64,000 nucleotides of DNA from Rhytidiadelphus loreus (Eukaryota; Streptophyta; Bryopsida; Hypnales; Hylocomiaceae): contig OX344765.1 of the NCBI GenBank assembly GCA_947034895.1, forward strand, positions 5,213,001 to 5,277,000. Direction: 5' to 3'. A model generated the notes under the pieces. The model worked only from the letters and a program-made list of their open reading frames with translations, did no database searches and was not told the origin of the DNA. Each line of letters opens with the position of its first letter. The first letter of the stretch is position 1. Shown here in pieces: positions 1 to 11,440 of this stretch. A program made the position numbers and the translations under genes.

Positions 1-1
1 G

Positions 2-1291
2 TACTTCCCTGCAGATGTGATAGCCATTGTCTTTCTTGCTTACGGGGTTGGTTTCTTGCCTGGATTATTGAAATGTTTTGGAGCTTCTGGCGTTGCGTCT
101 CTTCTTGAATCCAAGGAGGCTCCAGTCGCGGCTTCCGATACTCGTCTTTTGCTCGTGGTTGCTGCTGTATTTATTAATTTCAGCAAACGAACTCTGGAGG
201 CGAGTAAACCTTGCCGCGTTCTACTTTACTATTTCTGTCGGTTGACGATTTCTATGTATGTCTACTTTTTATTTGTGCAATTCAAAGAATTCTGCATTAT
301 GAAGAACACAATGCATAATTAGTATTTTTGTCATGCATAATTATCATTACATTCTTAAACAATCTCAATCAAATTTCAATTTCAAAAAATAAAAACTCCT
401 TTTCTAGTGCATTTTTAAAAGGTAATTTTCATGACTTTTGTATAATAATTTATTGAAAAGAGTTGGTGATGAATTATCACTAAAGACAATTGTAGGTTAG
501 AGTGTCGCATGTCCAAATTTTATAAAACAAATAAAAATAGATATCTATTCATTGTAACTACATTTTGTCTCATGAATTGCACCATTATACTCCAAGATAC
601 AAGAACAGCTGTATTGTGGGAGTCAAGTAGCAAAATTTCGTTACATTCAAGTTAGTTTCATTTCCTTTTGATTGCAATCAATACAACACTCCGCTGCATC
701 CGAAACTAACGAAACCATACCAAGTCCGTCAGCTCGAGATTTTTTCTAAACCCTAAACCTAACAAAAGGAAGTCCTATTGTGATGCTCATTCTCACATTG
801 CTCTGGAACTCCGTGCACAGGTCTTGTTTGTACACAAGTTCTCAGGTCAAACGGATGTAGATTCTTCAATATTCATCTCCAGCTACATGTCTTCTGTAGT
901 TGGTCTTCTGCTTTTCACGCAAGTGAAGTCCACTGGCCTCACCCCACCGTCGCTAGACCTCAAGTGGCTGGGATTGGCCACTTATTTGGTAGGGGTAACG
1001 GGGAATGGATACCATCACTGGCTGCTCTCCCAACTTCGGAAGGATGGCAGCGAGAAATACGTTGTACCGCAGGGTGGCCTCTTCGGCCTGCTTGTGTGCC
1101 CCCACTACGTCTTTGAGTTGATAACTTATGTTGGGATCGCACTCATGAGCCAAACCTGGGTGGGCTGCGCCACGGCGACAGCAATATTCTTCTACTTGAC
1201 TGGACGCACAATCAGAACGAAGCAGTGGTACATGAAGAAGGTGGATGGATTTCCAGAAGCAAGGAGTGTGCTCATTCCTGGAGTGTTTTAG
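2..1291 (+). CDS. Steroid 5-alpha-reductase-like protein, tandem copy 1 (5' end outside window)
   Basis: Partial gene whose first coding half lies before the window. The visible part of exon 1 is 2-199 and exon 2 is 821-1291, ending in TAG. The protein belongs to the 3-oxo-5-alpha-steroid 4-dehydrogenase family: integral ER membrane enzymes that use NADPH to reduce a double bond in steroid or polyprenol-like substrates. Family marks seen in exon 2 are the HHWLLSQLRKDGS segment, the CPHYVFE motif and the C-terminal KKVDGFPEARSVLIPGVF. The first is like the HH..L..LR region of SRD5A proteins, and the last matches the family's usual ending at a hydrophobic VF. Exon 1 ends at the same codon (GAG) as in copies 2 and 3, but the intron begins GCGAGT instead of GTGTGT, so splicing would need a rare GC-AG intron. 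An AATAAA at 1464-1469 could be the poly(A) signal. The substrate cannot be told from sequence. Confidence 0.8.
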
Positions 1292-1463
1292 GAACCTGAG
1301 ATTGCAATTAGTGTGGCTTTGGGAGCTCATGGCCAAGGGCAGTCAGTCTCTCCATGAAGTTCTTCTCCGAAGGAAACAGTCAGTCTGTGGATGGTACGCT
1401 GCTCTATATCGTCTTACTAGCTCGTAAATAATGAACCTAGCTACGAGCGATAATCTTGAAGAC

Positions 1464-1469
1464 AATAAA
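1464..1469 (+). terminator. Possible poly(A) signal, reductase copy 1
   Basis: AATAAA about 170 bases after the stop codon, inside a block conserved after all three copies. Copy 3 keeps AATAAA (14589-14594), whereas copy 2 has AACAAA at the same place. Confidence 0.4.
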
Positions 1470-3027
1470 CATGTTTCTTGTACAAATGTATCAAGGATAA
1501 AGATAGATAAAACCTATAGACTTCAAAAGAGAAGACCGGCGTGAATAAAGTGTGTTCATAATGACAATGGGCTAATGTCCAATGGATCAAGAGCCATTGA
1601 TGCAAAACTACTCTCCCATTGATGCAAAACTACTCTCCCCTTTGTATGAAGGATATATAGCATGATTATTTATGAGAGCATGTCAAGAAGAGTTGTTGTG
1701 TTGAAGAACAGAGGGTACTATACCAATTACTCAAGATTTTGTGGTAAACTTGAACAAAATTGAGTAATTTGTGCATAGTTTAATTCTCATTGGGCATGTA
1801 TAGGTCCAGTTTGTGGTATCATTTGAGGGAATCTAGAACATAATAACTTTGATGGCAAGACGGTGAAAACACACAAAAACGTCTAAATAAGCAATTCAAC
1901 ATAGTTGGAGGTATCTTTTTCATGCAAAAACATTTTTGTGCTAAGGTAAACCAGTCCATTACCATTAGTTTCCCAATTCAGTTAGTAGACCAATCCAATT
2001 CCATCACCTAACTTTGTCCAGAAAACATCCAAATCTGTCTAGAAAACATCCAAATCCATTTTTCTTATGACAAAAATTAAAGCCTTCTATGATAAAATCC
2101 GAAGTTTTTATGACAACAATTGGAAAATTATAATCCCACTTGGGTTTGATTTGTAAAACAAGCGCACACCTTTGAAAAATATGTGTACCTATTGGAATTA
2201 GCCCCAAGATATTCAGATTGCAAATAGGGGGGATAATAGGTAGTTCTACCTTATTAGCAATTGATAATAATTGATTTTCAAGAAAGAAATTATAATTTTG
2301 GGATAAGACATGTAATTACTATGAACCTTCAAAGTAAAAGTTCCCTAGGCCTTTGAAACCATCACGTAATTTGGTCATAAAACCAAAATTTAGAGAATCA
2401 ATACTCAATAGATCACAATTAACTAAGGGAACTATATAATGAGTCTTTGGGGGACGCTTTCCATACAATTTTACTTAATAGGAATGGATAAAAGGACAAT
2501 TTGGAGTGTTTTCACCTTAGTTACAATGCCGTTGGGATTTATAATAAACCACATCTAGACTTGATTGCCACTTGAACAAGCCCGCTTGTCAATGTGGCAA
2601 GACCACTTGATACTTGAATAAAACCTAGGTATAACTGTTGCATGAGATTGGACTTTAATTCCTAAAGGACCAAGGCTTTTTTTCTATGAAAAAACACTCA
2701 AAACTACCATTTTCATAGCAAAGAGTAAAAGAAATTGAAAATTATTTTTTTGCAAATCTAATTGTAGGATCTTACACCTAACTAGTATGAGAATATGTAG
2801 AAAACATTTCAAATTTTTTGTAGGATCTTACACCTAGATAGAAGGAAAATCTAAATTATTAATAACTCTAAGATGGATTTAAAACACAAGATTGTCCATA
2901 ACTTTCTCATGACAAATCTAAATGGAATGAATAAAATCTTCCATATAGACAAAAATATAATCTTTGAGTCAAAAAAATTAAATTTAAACTTTTGAATTTT
3001 TTTCTACCCCCTCTCCCTTGATTTGAG

Positions 3028-3321
3028 CCATTAGATGAGATTAGGGGGGAGGCTGGAAGGGCGTTTTTGGCCTGTTTTCAGCTCCGTCCCCCCCGGTCTT
3101 CTCAACTCCGATGTCAGATATTTTTTCTTCAAAAAATAAAAATAAAAATAAAATTAAGTCCTTAAAATGAAAACAAAGATAATTTTCTTTTGTTTTTTCT
3201 TTCAAAAAAACTAACCTGGTAATCGCTTGGTCAGGTCAGCGCAAGCAGGGAACGGCAAGTTTCAGGTGGGTTTCGAGATGGAAACTCGCAACCCTCCATA
3301 GTAGCCAAAACACATGTAATG
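3028..3321. mobile_element. MITE-like element, older copy
   Basis: A diverged relative of the element at 11101-11331. Both begin CCATTAGATG(G/A)GATT and share a G-rich left part, an inner stretch reading CAGGTCAG...GGGAACGGC and a right part with ACTCNCAACCCTCC. The right terminus here is degraded (CACATGTAATG against CCCATCTAATG), so this copy looks older. The superfamily is not assigned. Confidence 0.5.
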
Positions 3322-3741
3322 TTATTGGGGTATAACTTTTGTGTTGTTGCATCAAATGATAAAACATTGTATTCCTACAAATCTAATCAAATTTTCTATC
3401 TTAAAAAAAAATTTAAAAAAAAATCAAGACAAAAATTGAGACTATAGGTACCCACTAGAAATCCCATTTGTCCCCCCAAGGGACAATGGTGCTTTAGTGG
3501 TTAACATTTGCCTAGAACAATTAAAATTTAGTTGTCCTATACTAATTTTTTTTTTACATTTGAGTATTTGACACTATATAAATATTTATTGTCATTGTAC
3601 AAGAATGCACTACTTTTGAATTAGATATTGTCATAATTGGAATTCCATGTCTACAAACGGCAAGAACTGTAGAAATAACTTAATTGTTGACTTTGATGGC
3701 TTGTAAAGTAACTTTCTTAGGATAAGGCAATCTAATTGTTA

Positions 3742-3770
3742 AAGCAACCTAATTTCACTATTTTGTGTAG
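3742..3770 (+). repeat. Solo arm of the 37.6-kb hairpin repeat
   Basis: AGCAACCTAATTTCACTATT followed by TTGTGTAG is the same sequence as the right arm of the hairpin at 37588-37694. Only one arm is present here. Confidence 0.55.
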
Positions 3771-4555
3771 TGACTTGATGCCTGTTTTTTGCATTGATGA
3801 CCATTTGGGGATATAGGAGCAGACCCATACTTGATCACTTAAACAATTACTTATATTTGGAGAGCAGATTTTTGAGTGCCAAATTTTTCTCATGTGCAGA
3901 AATAGAATTTGGAAGGATTGCATATTTTTTCAGAATTTTATTACACAAGATGTAATTACTAGGGATTTTTTAGTGAAAGATTCTCTTCAACCTACAATGA
4001 TGATATAGGCCTTTGTATTTTCTAACCATAGGTTCATTGCAAAATCGACCAATGGCTGGTTGCAATATTGACAGCCTTGCAACCAATCACAACGTGCTAG
4101 AATTACTCCTTGAACTATGCCACAACTTCACAAAACTACAACAATCTATGGTTGATAATACAACACTCTATAAGTTAGGTGTAGGGTATGGGTCGGCTCC
4201 TATACCCGTCTCGTGAATTGATGACCGTTTCGGAGTTGGTGCCCAGGTTTCGAAAATTGATGACGGTTTTCGGAATTCAGACCCATCCACCAGTAGAAAT
4301 CGTGTGCGTGGTGACGTGGTGATCACATGCACCGCTCCAGAGTCCAGACGCCGTAACTTAATCACGGCCCGCGGATCGAAAGTGCTGCCCGTTGATAGAA
4401 ACGCCGCAACTATCGATCATCCTTGACCAATACTTACAGCCCGGTTGCAAGGTCACGAACATGCGTCACCCGTGACCCTGAAACCCTGTTTAATTTTTGC
4501 ATATTGTATGCATGATATCGACATTCGTATTCGAAACTATTTGGTTGACATGTAG

Positions 4556-5047
4556 TTGACTATTTGGACTTTGCTGCGTGGCTCTTACATTTGGATTATG
4601 TGGATCCCTCCCAACTGTAAGGTTTTTGCGCAAGAATCCTGGCCTATGGAACTCATCCACAAGACTCTTTGGGAGGCCCAATTGAAGCTGGCCTCTGGAA
4701 CTCATCCACAACTCATCCACAAGACTCTTTGGGAGGCCCAATGGAAGGCGCAGATCCAGTCTCGCTGTCGCCCGGGCGATCGAGACAAAATTTGGGCCAA
4801 ATTTGATCGAATTTGGTTACAATCTCTGGTCCTTGCTACTAAGATTGATAGTCTCATTTTCTGGAACAAGAAGGGCCCCCGAGGGCCCCCTTCTTTGTTC
4901 CTTCCTTTAATTAGCGTTCCTTGTTTCTTTTCGTTTTGCTCTTATCTCTTCATTGTCCAGCTGTCCAGCTGGCTTGGCTGCTTTGTACTGTGGTTTTTTT
5001 TAATGCAATGGCTCGTTCCATTTGTTAAAAAAAACAAAAAAAACAAA
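4556..5047 (+). mobile_element. Possible 3' end of a non-LTR retroelement
   Basis: A frame open from 4556 to 5059 includes the sequence WAKFDRIWLQSLVLATKID. It is followed by a GC-rich imperfect palindrome (about 4866-4900), a T-rich stretch and an A-rich tail at about 5028-5047. This layout resembles the decayed 3' end of a LINE-type element. No reverse transcriptase motif is visible, so the call is weak. Confidence 0.25.
4650..4740 (+). repeat. 60-bp tandem duplication
   Basis: A 31-bp stretch starting AACTCATCCACAAGACTCTT occurs at 4650-4680 and again at 4710-4740, with the intervening sequence also similar. The second unit has an extra internal ACTCATCCACA. Confidence 0.8.
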
Positions 5048-5245
5048 TCAAACTATTGACTCATTGAAGCTGACTGCTTGTGAGTTTGTCCCACATGGAT
5101 TCGAGAGACGGAAGAGTCGTGAAGAGACGGACCGCCATGTGCAAAGTGCTTCGGAAATCGATTTACTCTCCTCCATGTCGTCATCAGCAACGTGTAACTC
5201 ACATGCAAGCTCCAGCCCTCCAGTAACTGTAGCTTCTCTTCGAGC

Positions 5246-5252
5246 TATAAAA
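5246..5252 (+). promoter_or_regulatory. Possible TATA box of reductase copy 2
   Basis: TATAAAA lies 172 bases upstream of the copy 2 ATG. This would put a start site about 30 bases downstream, with a 5' leader of roughly 140 bases. The surrounding sequence is duplicated before copy 3, where the motif is replaced by a non-TATA sequence. Assignment is by position only. Confidence 0.4.
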
Positions 5253-5423
5253 CTGGTGTATAATCGCCACGCGACGGAGAAGGGGTTGCAATTTCCTCGG
5301 GCTTCCTAAGAGCGGGAGCCAGTGATACGTTAACAGTCGTCCAGAATTAGACCTCCGAGCTAAGCTTTAGCGCAGGGATATTGCCGTAGTTTTTGAATTG
5401 GATTTTGCCAATTTCGATCGGAG

Positions 5424-6796
5424 ATGGCTGCACTGTTTCCGATCCCCGGGGGTAGCGTAGTATATGTTGTATCGCCGTACTTGGTGGCGGCCTCGGGGCT
5501 GGTGTTAGGATACGCTGAACTCTCCGGATATAACCTGGGATACTCCAAGTTTGCTGGCACCAACAAGCTTGCTGTTCCGAGTAAAGTAGGCATGTTCTTG
5601 ATATACTTCCCTGCAGCTCTGATAGCCAGTGTCTTTCTTGCTTACGGGGTTGGTTTCTTGCCTGGATTATTGAGATCCTGTGGAGCTTCTGGCGTTGCGT
5701 CTCTTCTGGAACCCAAGGAGACTCCAGTCGCGGCTTCCGACACTCGTCTTTTACTCCTAGCTGCTGCTGTTTTTATTAATTTCAGCAAACGATGTCTTGA
5801 GGTGTGTAAAACCTTCCCTTACTATTTCTGTCGTTTGACGAACATTCTCTGTACAAAAGAATGGGCTTCATAAATTGGAAAAACCGCTAAGAGTAGTTGC
5901 CTGTCCGAATATTGGAGCGGTGCAGATTATTAGCAATCGTCAAAATCATAATCTCCTGCATGTCCGCCATTGATAATACGAATTAGAGGATCGCAATTAA
6001 GTTTATCCCCCTCGAAATATGTAGTGCGACATGGGAGGTTGAGGGATTTTCCGGAATGCTTTTCATCATGTATAGGTTCTCCGAGTCCTTTTTCTACAGG
6101 TTTCTACAGGTTTCTGTTTTCAGAGAAGGACCCTCAGAATATTCAAGTTCAATTTTCATTTCCTTTTGTTTGCAATCAATACATCACGCCATTGCATCCG
6201 AAACTAACGAAACCATACCAAGTCCGTCAATTCTTCTCATTTCTCATTTCTCATTTCTCCCTAACAAAAGGAAGTTCTATTGTACGTATGGCAATTCTGA
6301 CTTTGCTCTGGAACTCCGTGTACAGGTCTTGTTTGTACACAAGTTCTCAGGTCAAACGGATGTAGATTCTTTAATATTCATCTCCAGCTCCTATATTTCG
6401 TTAGCTGGTCTCTTGCTTTTCACGCAAGTGAAGTCCACTGGCCTCACCCCACCGTCACTAGACCTCAAGTGGCTGGGATTGGACACTTATTTGGTAGGGG
6501 AAACGGGGAATGGATACCATCACTGGCTGCTCTCCCAACTTCGGAAGGATGGCAGCAAGAAATACGGTGTACCCCAGGGTGGCCTCTTCGGCCTGCTTGT
6601 GTGCCCGCACTACGTCTTTGAATTGATAGCGTTTATTGGGATAGCACTCATGGGCCAAACCTGGATGGGCTGCGCCACGGCAACACTCGTATTCTTCTAC
6701 TTGACTGCACGCACGATCAAGACGAAGCAATGGTACATGAAGAAGGTGGATGGATTTCCAGAAGCAAGGAGTGTGCTCATTCCTGGAGTGTTTTAG
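5424..6796 (+). CDS. Steroid 5-alpha-reductase-like protein, tandem copy 2
   Basis: Complete two-exon gene: exon 1 5424-5801 (126 codons), a GT-AG intron of phase 0, exon 2 6326-6796; the product is 282 residues, close to the roughly 270 of plant family members such as Arabidopsis At5g16010. The start is the first ATG of a frame conserved between copies 2 and 3. Exon 1 encodes hydrophobic segments typical of the multi-pass N-terminal half. Exon 2 carries the catalytic half with the GNGYHHWLLSQLRKDGS region, CPHYVFE and the C-terminal KKVDGFPEARSVLIPGVF. The expected role is NADPH-dependent reduction of an enone or polyprenol-type lipid in the ER; the true substrate is unknown. A TATAAAA lies 172 bases before the ATG. 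Copy 1's AATAAA is changed to AACAAA at the equivalent place here. A reading frame stays open through the second half of the intron into exon 2, which probably has no function. Confidence 0.88.
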
Positions 6797-7104
6797 GGAG
6801 CTGAGATTGCAATTAGTGTGGCATTGGGAGCCCATGGACAAGGGACAGTCGGTCTACCTGTGAAGTTCTTCTCCGAAGGAAACAGTCAGTGGATGGTATT
6901 GTGCACTGTTTTGTCTTGTGAATAATTAACGTGGTTACCAATGATAATCGTGAAGACAACAAAGGCATGTTTCTTGTATAGATGTATTCAATATAGATTT
7001 ATTCAACATAGATGTATAAAGAATATATTGCATGACTCTTTGTGAGAGCATGCCAAGAAGAGTTTGTTACTGTATTGAAGAATGAGTGTATTAGACCAAT
7101 TTTG

Positions 7105-7350
7105 GAGTGAACTTAACCCTTAAGCGCTCTGACATCCATATTGAGGACGATGAACAGAGTGAGGGCTTTGAAGCATTGTTTTGTCCACCAAACTTTTCAT
7201 TCATCCAATGTAACACTTGATGAATTTTGAAAAGACAACCTTCCTTAATGATCAATTTCATGAAATTGCAGTAAATGATATTTCTGTTGAAAGATATAAG
7301 CAAAAATGTGGCAAAATTAGAAAAAGGATCAAGGCATTAAGGGGTTAAGC
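7105..7350 (+). repeat. Dispersed repeat R3, uninterrupted copy
   Basis: This stretch matches, in reverse orientation, 10975-11440 with the MITE removed. Shared landmarks are the terminal TTAACCC(T/C)TTAA-like ends, the TCATTAAGG / CCTTAATGA junction and the segment with ATATAAGCAAAA. No coding potential is seen. Confidence 0.6.
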
Positions 7351-9539
7351 AAAATTGAGTATTTGTACATCGTTTCTCATTTGGCTTTGTTGCATACTTT
7401 CTTGCTATTGATGTTATGTACAACTTTGCACATAGTTGCATAAGTTTGTAGAGTACAATGTCCGATTTTTAGATTTGAAGAAGAGCTTATAGATTGTTGA
7501 TGGTTGTATGTTGAAGATGACTCTTCATAAAGTGTACTCAATATTTTTTGTTGTTGTAATGCATAAAGTGTACTCAATATTTTTTGTTGTTGTAATGTAC
7601 ATTCGCATCCAACCCTTTATGTCCTCATCTAGCTTGTTAAGTCAATGCTAAGTGTTCGGGTTAGTAGCCACATGTTGAACACCATGGACAAGGTAAGACC
7701 ACATTGACTTTTTTCACCTTCAAAGAAAGTCAACTATATATTGACTACATCAAATGTGGAGTATCTCTATTAGAAGGGCCAATTGGATTAATGGATAGGT
7801 TGGCAGTTTGAATGACATGACAACCCTAAATGGATCTTTACAACAAATGTATTAAGGGCAACTCAAGAAAGCTCAAAGCACTAGCATGGGAGATCTCACT
7901 AGTCACTACCCTTGTTTTTATGGATAGTTTACCTCATCTTGAAATTATGAGCACTTTGTCTAAATGTAGGAACCTTCTTCAACAACTTGGATACCATTGC
8001 CAGGCTTGTTGGGATCTTCTACAACACCCTCAAATCCAAAATTGTAAAGTAGAGTACAGTCATGATGAGCTCAATGATGAGTAGGTAGAATCAACTACAT
8101 GACAAGATCTAAATTTGCACTTACATGACTAAAAAATGTTATTTTAGAAAACTCAATCTAATCCACATTTACACCTAAGATGCCAAAATTCACAAGTATG
8201 CAAGGCAAATTAGTTGGGTTCCTCGGAATGCAGTTAACTAAGAGATCACAAATTAACAAAGCCAATTGAAACGAGAAAACATGTAGTCTTGTTGTTGCTT
8301 GTTTTATTTCCACCTAATGCACCTACATTGCGTAGTCATCATTCTTAAGTTGCGGAAGAAGAAAAGTCCACTCAAGACACCCACCACTCCATAAAAGTAC
8401 GTACAACAATATTGAAGCAATTTTCTAATACGATTTATCAAAAGTACTGGAGCTTAGAATTGAACAAAACTAAAGAGCAATAGGGGACTAGTGTACTATA
8501 CTTGGGTGTAGCATGGGCAATCTTTTCCTCCCTCAATGTTGCCAAGTGAGTGATCTTTTAAGAAACTAAGAAATTTTCAAATGCAAGGGGATTGTTTTTA
8601 GAGCAGGTTTGGCATGTGTAACCCTAAATCACAATGTGGCTCTAAAGGATTGGATCATTCCAAAGCCTTGATTGGCATCACCAACTAGTATCCACCTACC
8701 AATTGCTCACCTAAGCAATGTGCCACCTCGATATCTTTGCTAACAAATGATATGCATGCACTAGAATGCTTGTTTCCAATAATTCTTTCTATTTTTTCAA
8801 TAGAATTTTCTATACATATAGAATCTTTGTTAGTGCATCCTTTCTTATTGCAAAATATCCAATACCAAGGTTTGCAGACAATAGGTGGGTATACATGTGC
8901 ATGATGTAGGATGGAAAGCTGAATTAAATGCTTATAATATTCGTAGCCTCTTCAAATGCATAAACCTCTCTGAGTGCATAGTCTCAGCACCATGCACTAA
9001 GAGAGGTTCTACCTAAAAGATATTATTTTTTCTAGCTATGCATTGAGTATCACTTTGGTGCAAAATTTCACCCTCAATAAACTTATTGTTGCAGTGAGTG
9101 CAAACCTAGCCTAGTCCAAACCAGCATTCATAGAACCAGCTAAAATTCAATCCATAGTAACTTAAAATTTTCAGTAGCTACATGTACATTGGAGAAAATC
9201 TTTGCAAAAATTAGATTTTAGCCATGACTAAAACAACCAATAGAATTTGATAGCCAATTTGCAACTTCCTCCACATTAGAATTAGCATCTATTTAGTTAG
9301 TTTTGTGTTATAGTACTCCCAATAATCCTTTATAGCTTGCAAAATCCTTTTTTTTCTATTTTTTTCTAATACTACTCACTCTCATGGTAGCTAAAGATGA
9401 TGCTTGTTTGTCGTGAAGGTAGCATATTGGACTAAATTCCATAAACTAGTTCTAGGATCATTGGTCCAGACCACGGCATAGGGTTTGACTTGGTCTTCTA
9501 GGCACCCAAATGTACTAAGGTCAAGGCACCCAAAAGCAT

Positions 9540-9840
9540 TCCTATACCTATTCATGTATCATAGACTGTCTCAAATGTGTCCCTAGACTTTAGTGAATGT
9601 GTCCTTCAAATTCTTACTTCTAATTTGCTGACGTATTTGAAGGTCACATACTTGACTTTGATTTGCTAACTACTAATTTTTGCACATTTTGGTTTAGGAT
9701 CCACCTATGTGATAAATTCAATGGGCTAGGGAACCGACACTTTGAAAAATCATAGAAATTACATACCACATCTGAAAAATCTATTTTTTTCTTTTTTATA
9801 TTCATTATTTTCACTTGCTAATACTACAAAATATCATTTT
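9540..9840 (-). repeat. Dispersed repeat R2 (inverse of 36528-36795)
   Basis: Reverse complement of the block at 36528-36795. Landmarks are TAGGATCCACCTATGTGA here and TCACATAGGTGGATCCTAAA there, plus the flanking TTTGAAAAATCATAGAAATT segment. Similarity is spread over about 270 bp. Confidence 0.65.
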
Positions 9841-10559
9841 TCGTAAAAGGTGTCTCCAACTATGCTGAATTGCTTGTATTGACGTTTTGGGGTGCTTCCA
9901 TCTTACTGCACTGTAGTCGGCAAGGACAGTGGAATCAACTCAGCTTACCGTGCACGGTATACTGTAACTGTGTGGAATGGACTGCGGAGTACAATGCAAA
10001 CTGGCAAGAATTCAAAGTAATGGACACAGGTTCCCACCGGTGAATCTTTTCTATGGGTTTTTTTTTTTTTGGGGGGGGGGCACCAATAAGTTAGGGGGGA
10101 CACTAAACCCTCCATTGAAAGAGGAACTTTTTATTTGACGCACATTATAAAATTTGAATTCATATTTGCAATCAGAGGTCCAAATTAGCTAGGAGAGGCC
10201 AAGAACATACCCTAAACACAACACAAAATAGGGGGCAAGATTTTACTTTTATCCTAGAGAACCTATGTTTTCACCCTATTGGTCCCACTTTCAATGGAGG
10301 ATTTAGCATCTTGCATAAGTTAATGCGGTCATGGTTGCTGATACGCACATTTGTTCTACTTGATGGATAGTTCTCTGTGCAAGACGCTAAACCCGTTCTA
10401 CGAAAGGTGGATTTATCCTTGAGAAAAAGATAGGAATTTTTTATTTGTCACACATAATAAAATTTCCAAATTTAAAATTCATATTTGCAATCAAAGGTCC
10501 CTTATTAGCTTGAAGAGGTGAAGAATATAGAATTAACATGGGGCAAAAACAAAGGATGA

Positions 10560-10830
10560 TGAATAGGGTAGATTTTGAAAAATGCCATTTGCATATAAGA
10601 GTTTGGGGGGATTGGAGGTGGCATGAACAACTTAAAGTAGTGTTAGCACACTAAAATGCACACTAAAATGCACTTCCCAAAACCTTAAGTTCAAATGAAG
10701 AGCTATCAAATTCATTACACAATCCACCTTGCAATTTTTGAAATACAACTTTTTTTATATTAAGTAGAAATTGCAAATAACTCCAAATTAACACTTGGAG
10801 TTATCAATCCCCTGATTTTTTTTTCATAGG
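10560..10830 (+). repeat. Dispersed repeat R1, copy a
   Basis: Shares TTAGCACACTAAAATGC and TCATTACACAATCCACCTTG with 48505-48880, and the reverse complement with 20085-20365. Non-coding. Confidence 0.65.
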
Positions 10831-10974
10831 AAAAATGCACTTTTTTTAATTGGTACCCATTTGGACCCTTGTAAATTGATGATTTTTGTGGAGATGGTGC
10901 CCGGGTTTTGAAATCGTACCGGTCTAATGGGTCATGTCCACTTCTTGAATTGATGACCCACTAAACCCTTAACA

Positions 10975-11440
10975 ATAGGTTAACCCTTAAAATGCCTCAA
11001 TCTTTTTTTTGAATTTTGGCATATTTTGCTTATATCTTTGTTTAGAAATATCATTAACCACAATTTCATGAAATTGGTCATTGGTCATTAAGGAATTCAA
11101 CCATTAGATGGGATTCGGGGGGGGTGGAGGGCCGTTTCAGGCCCATTCCTAGCTCTGTTCCTCCGGCCCCCATCGAATGCAGGTGTCAATTTATTTATTT
11201 TTTTGAAAAAAAGGACGTGGCAGTTGTTCTGCCAGGTCAGTAGTGCCTGGGAACGGCCTGTTTCGGCAATTTCGGCCAAATTCGGGGCTGGGAACTCACA
11301 ACCCTCCCCAGTAGGGAAAACCCATCTAATGATTTAAGTATTACATCGGATGAATCAAAAGTTAGTTGGACTAAATAGTGCTTGCAAGCCCTCCATTCAT
11401 TGTTCAAAATATGGACGTCAGAGCACTTAAGGGATGAGCT
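10975..11440 (-). repeat. Dispersed repeat R3, copy split by a MITE
   Basis: Inverse copy of 7105-7350. The left piece (10975-11100) and right piece (11332-11440) are contiguous in the other copy and are separated here by the MITE at 11101-11331. Confidence 0.6.
11101..11331. mobile_element. MITE-like element inside a dispersed repeat
   Basis: About 230 bp, GC-richer than its surroundings, with short terminal inverted repeats CATTAGATGGG / CCCATCTAATG. It sits inside an inverted copy of the repeat at 7105-7350, which lacks it, so the boundaries are supported by an empty-site comparison. It is related to 3028-3321. Confidence 0.6.

Larger units (their letters stand above)
1292..5208. other. 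Intergenic region between reductase copies 1 and 2
   Basis: No gene seen. After the 3' flank shared by copies 1 and 2 (to about 1715), the DNA is AT-rich. It holds a MITE-like element (3028-3321), a single arm of a hairpin repeat (3742-3770), a GC-richer block at 4180-4480 related to 10855-10960, a 60-bp tandem duplication (4650-4740) and a possible retroelement tail (4556-5047). Open frames here are short and resemble nothing I recognise. Confidence 0.6.

Noticed and set aside
953..1336. Minus-strand frames opposite reductase exon 2 (also at 6458 and 14047)
   Set aside because: They recur in all copies only because the sense strand is conserved; the frames show no protein family and mirror the sense codons.
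7830..8084. 84-codon frame between reductase copies 2 and 3
   Set aside because: No family resemblance, no neighbouring exons in phase, and it sits in repeat-rich AT DNA.
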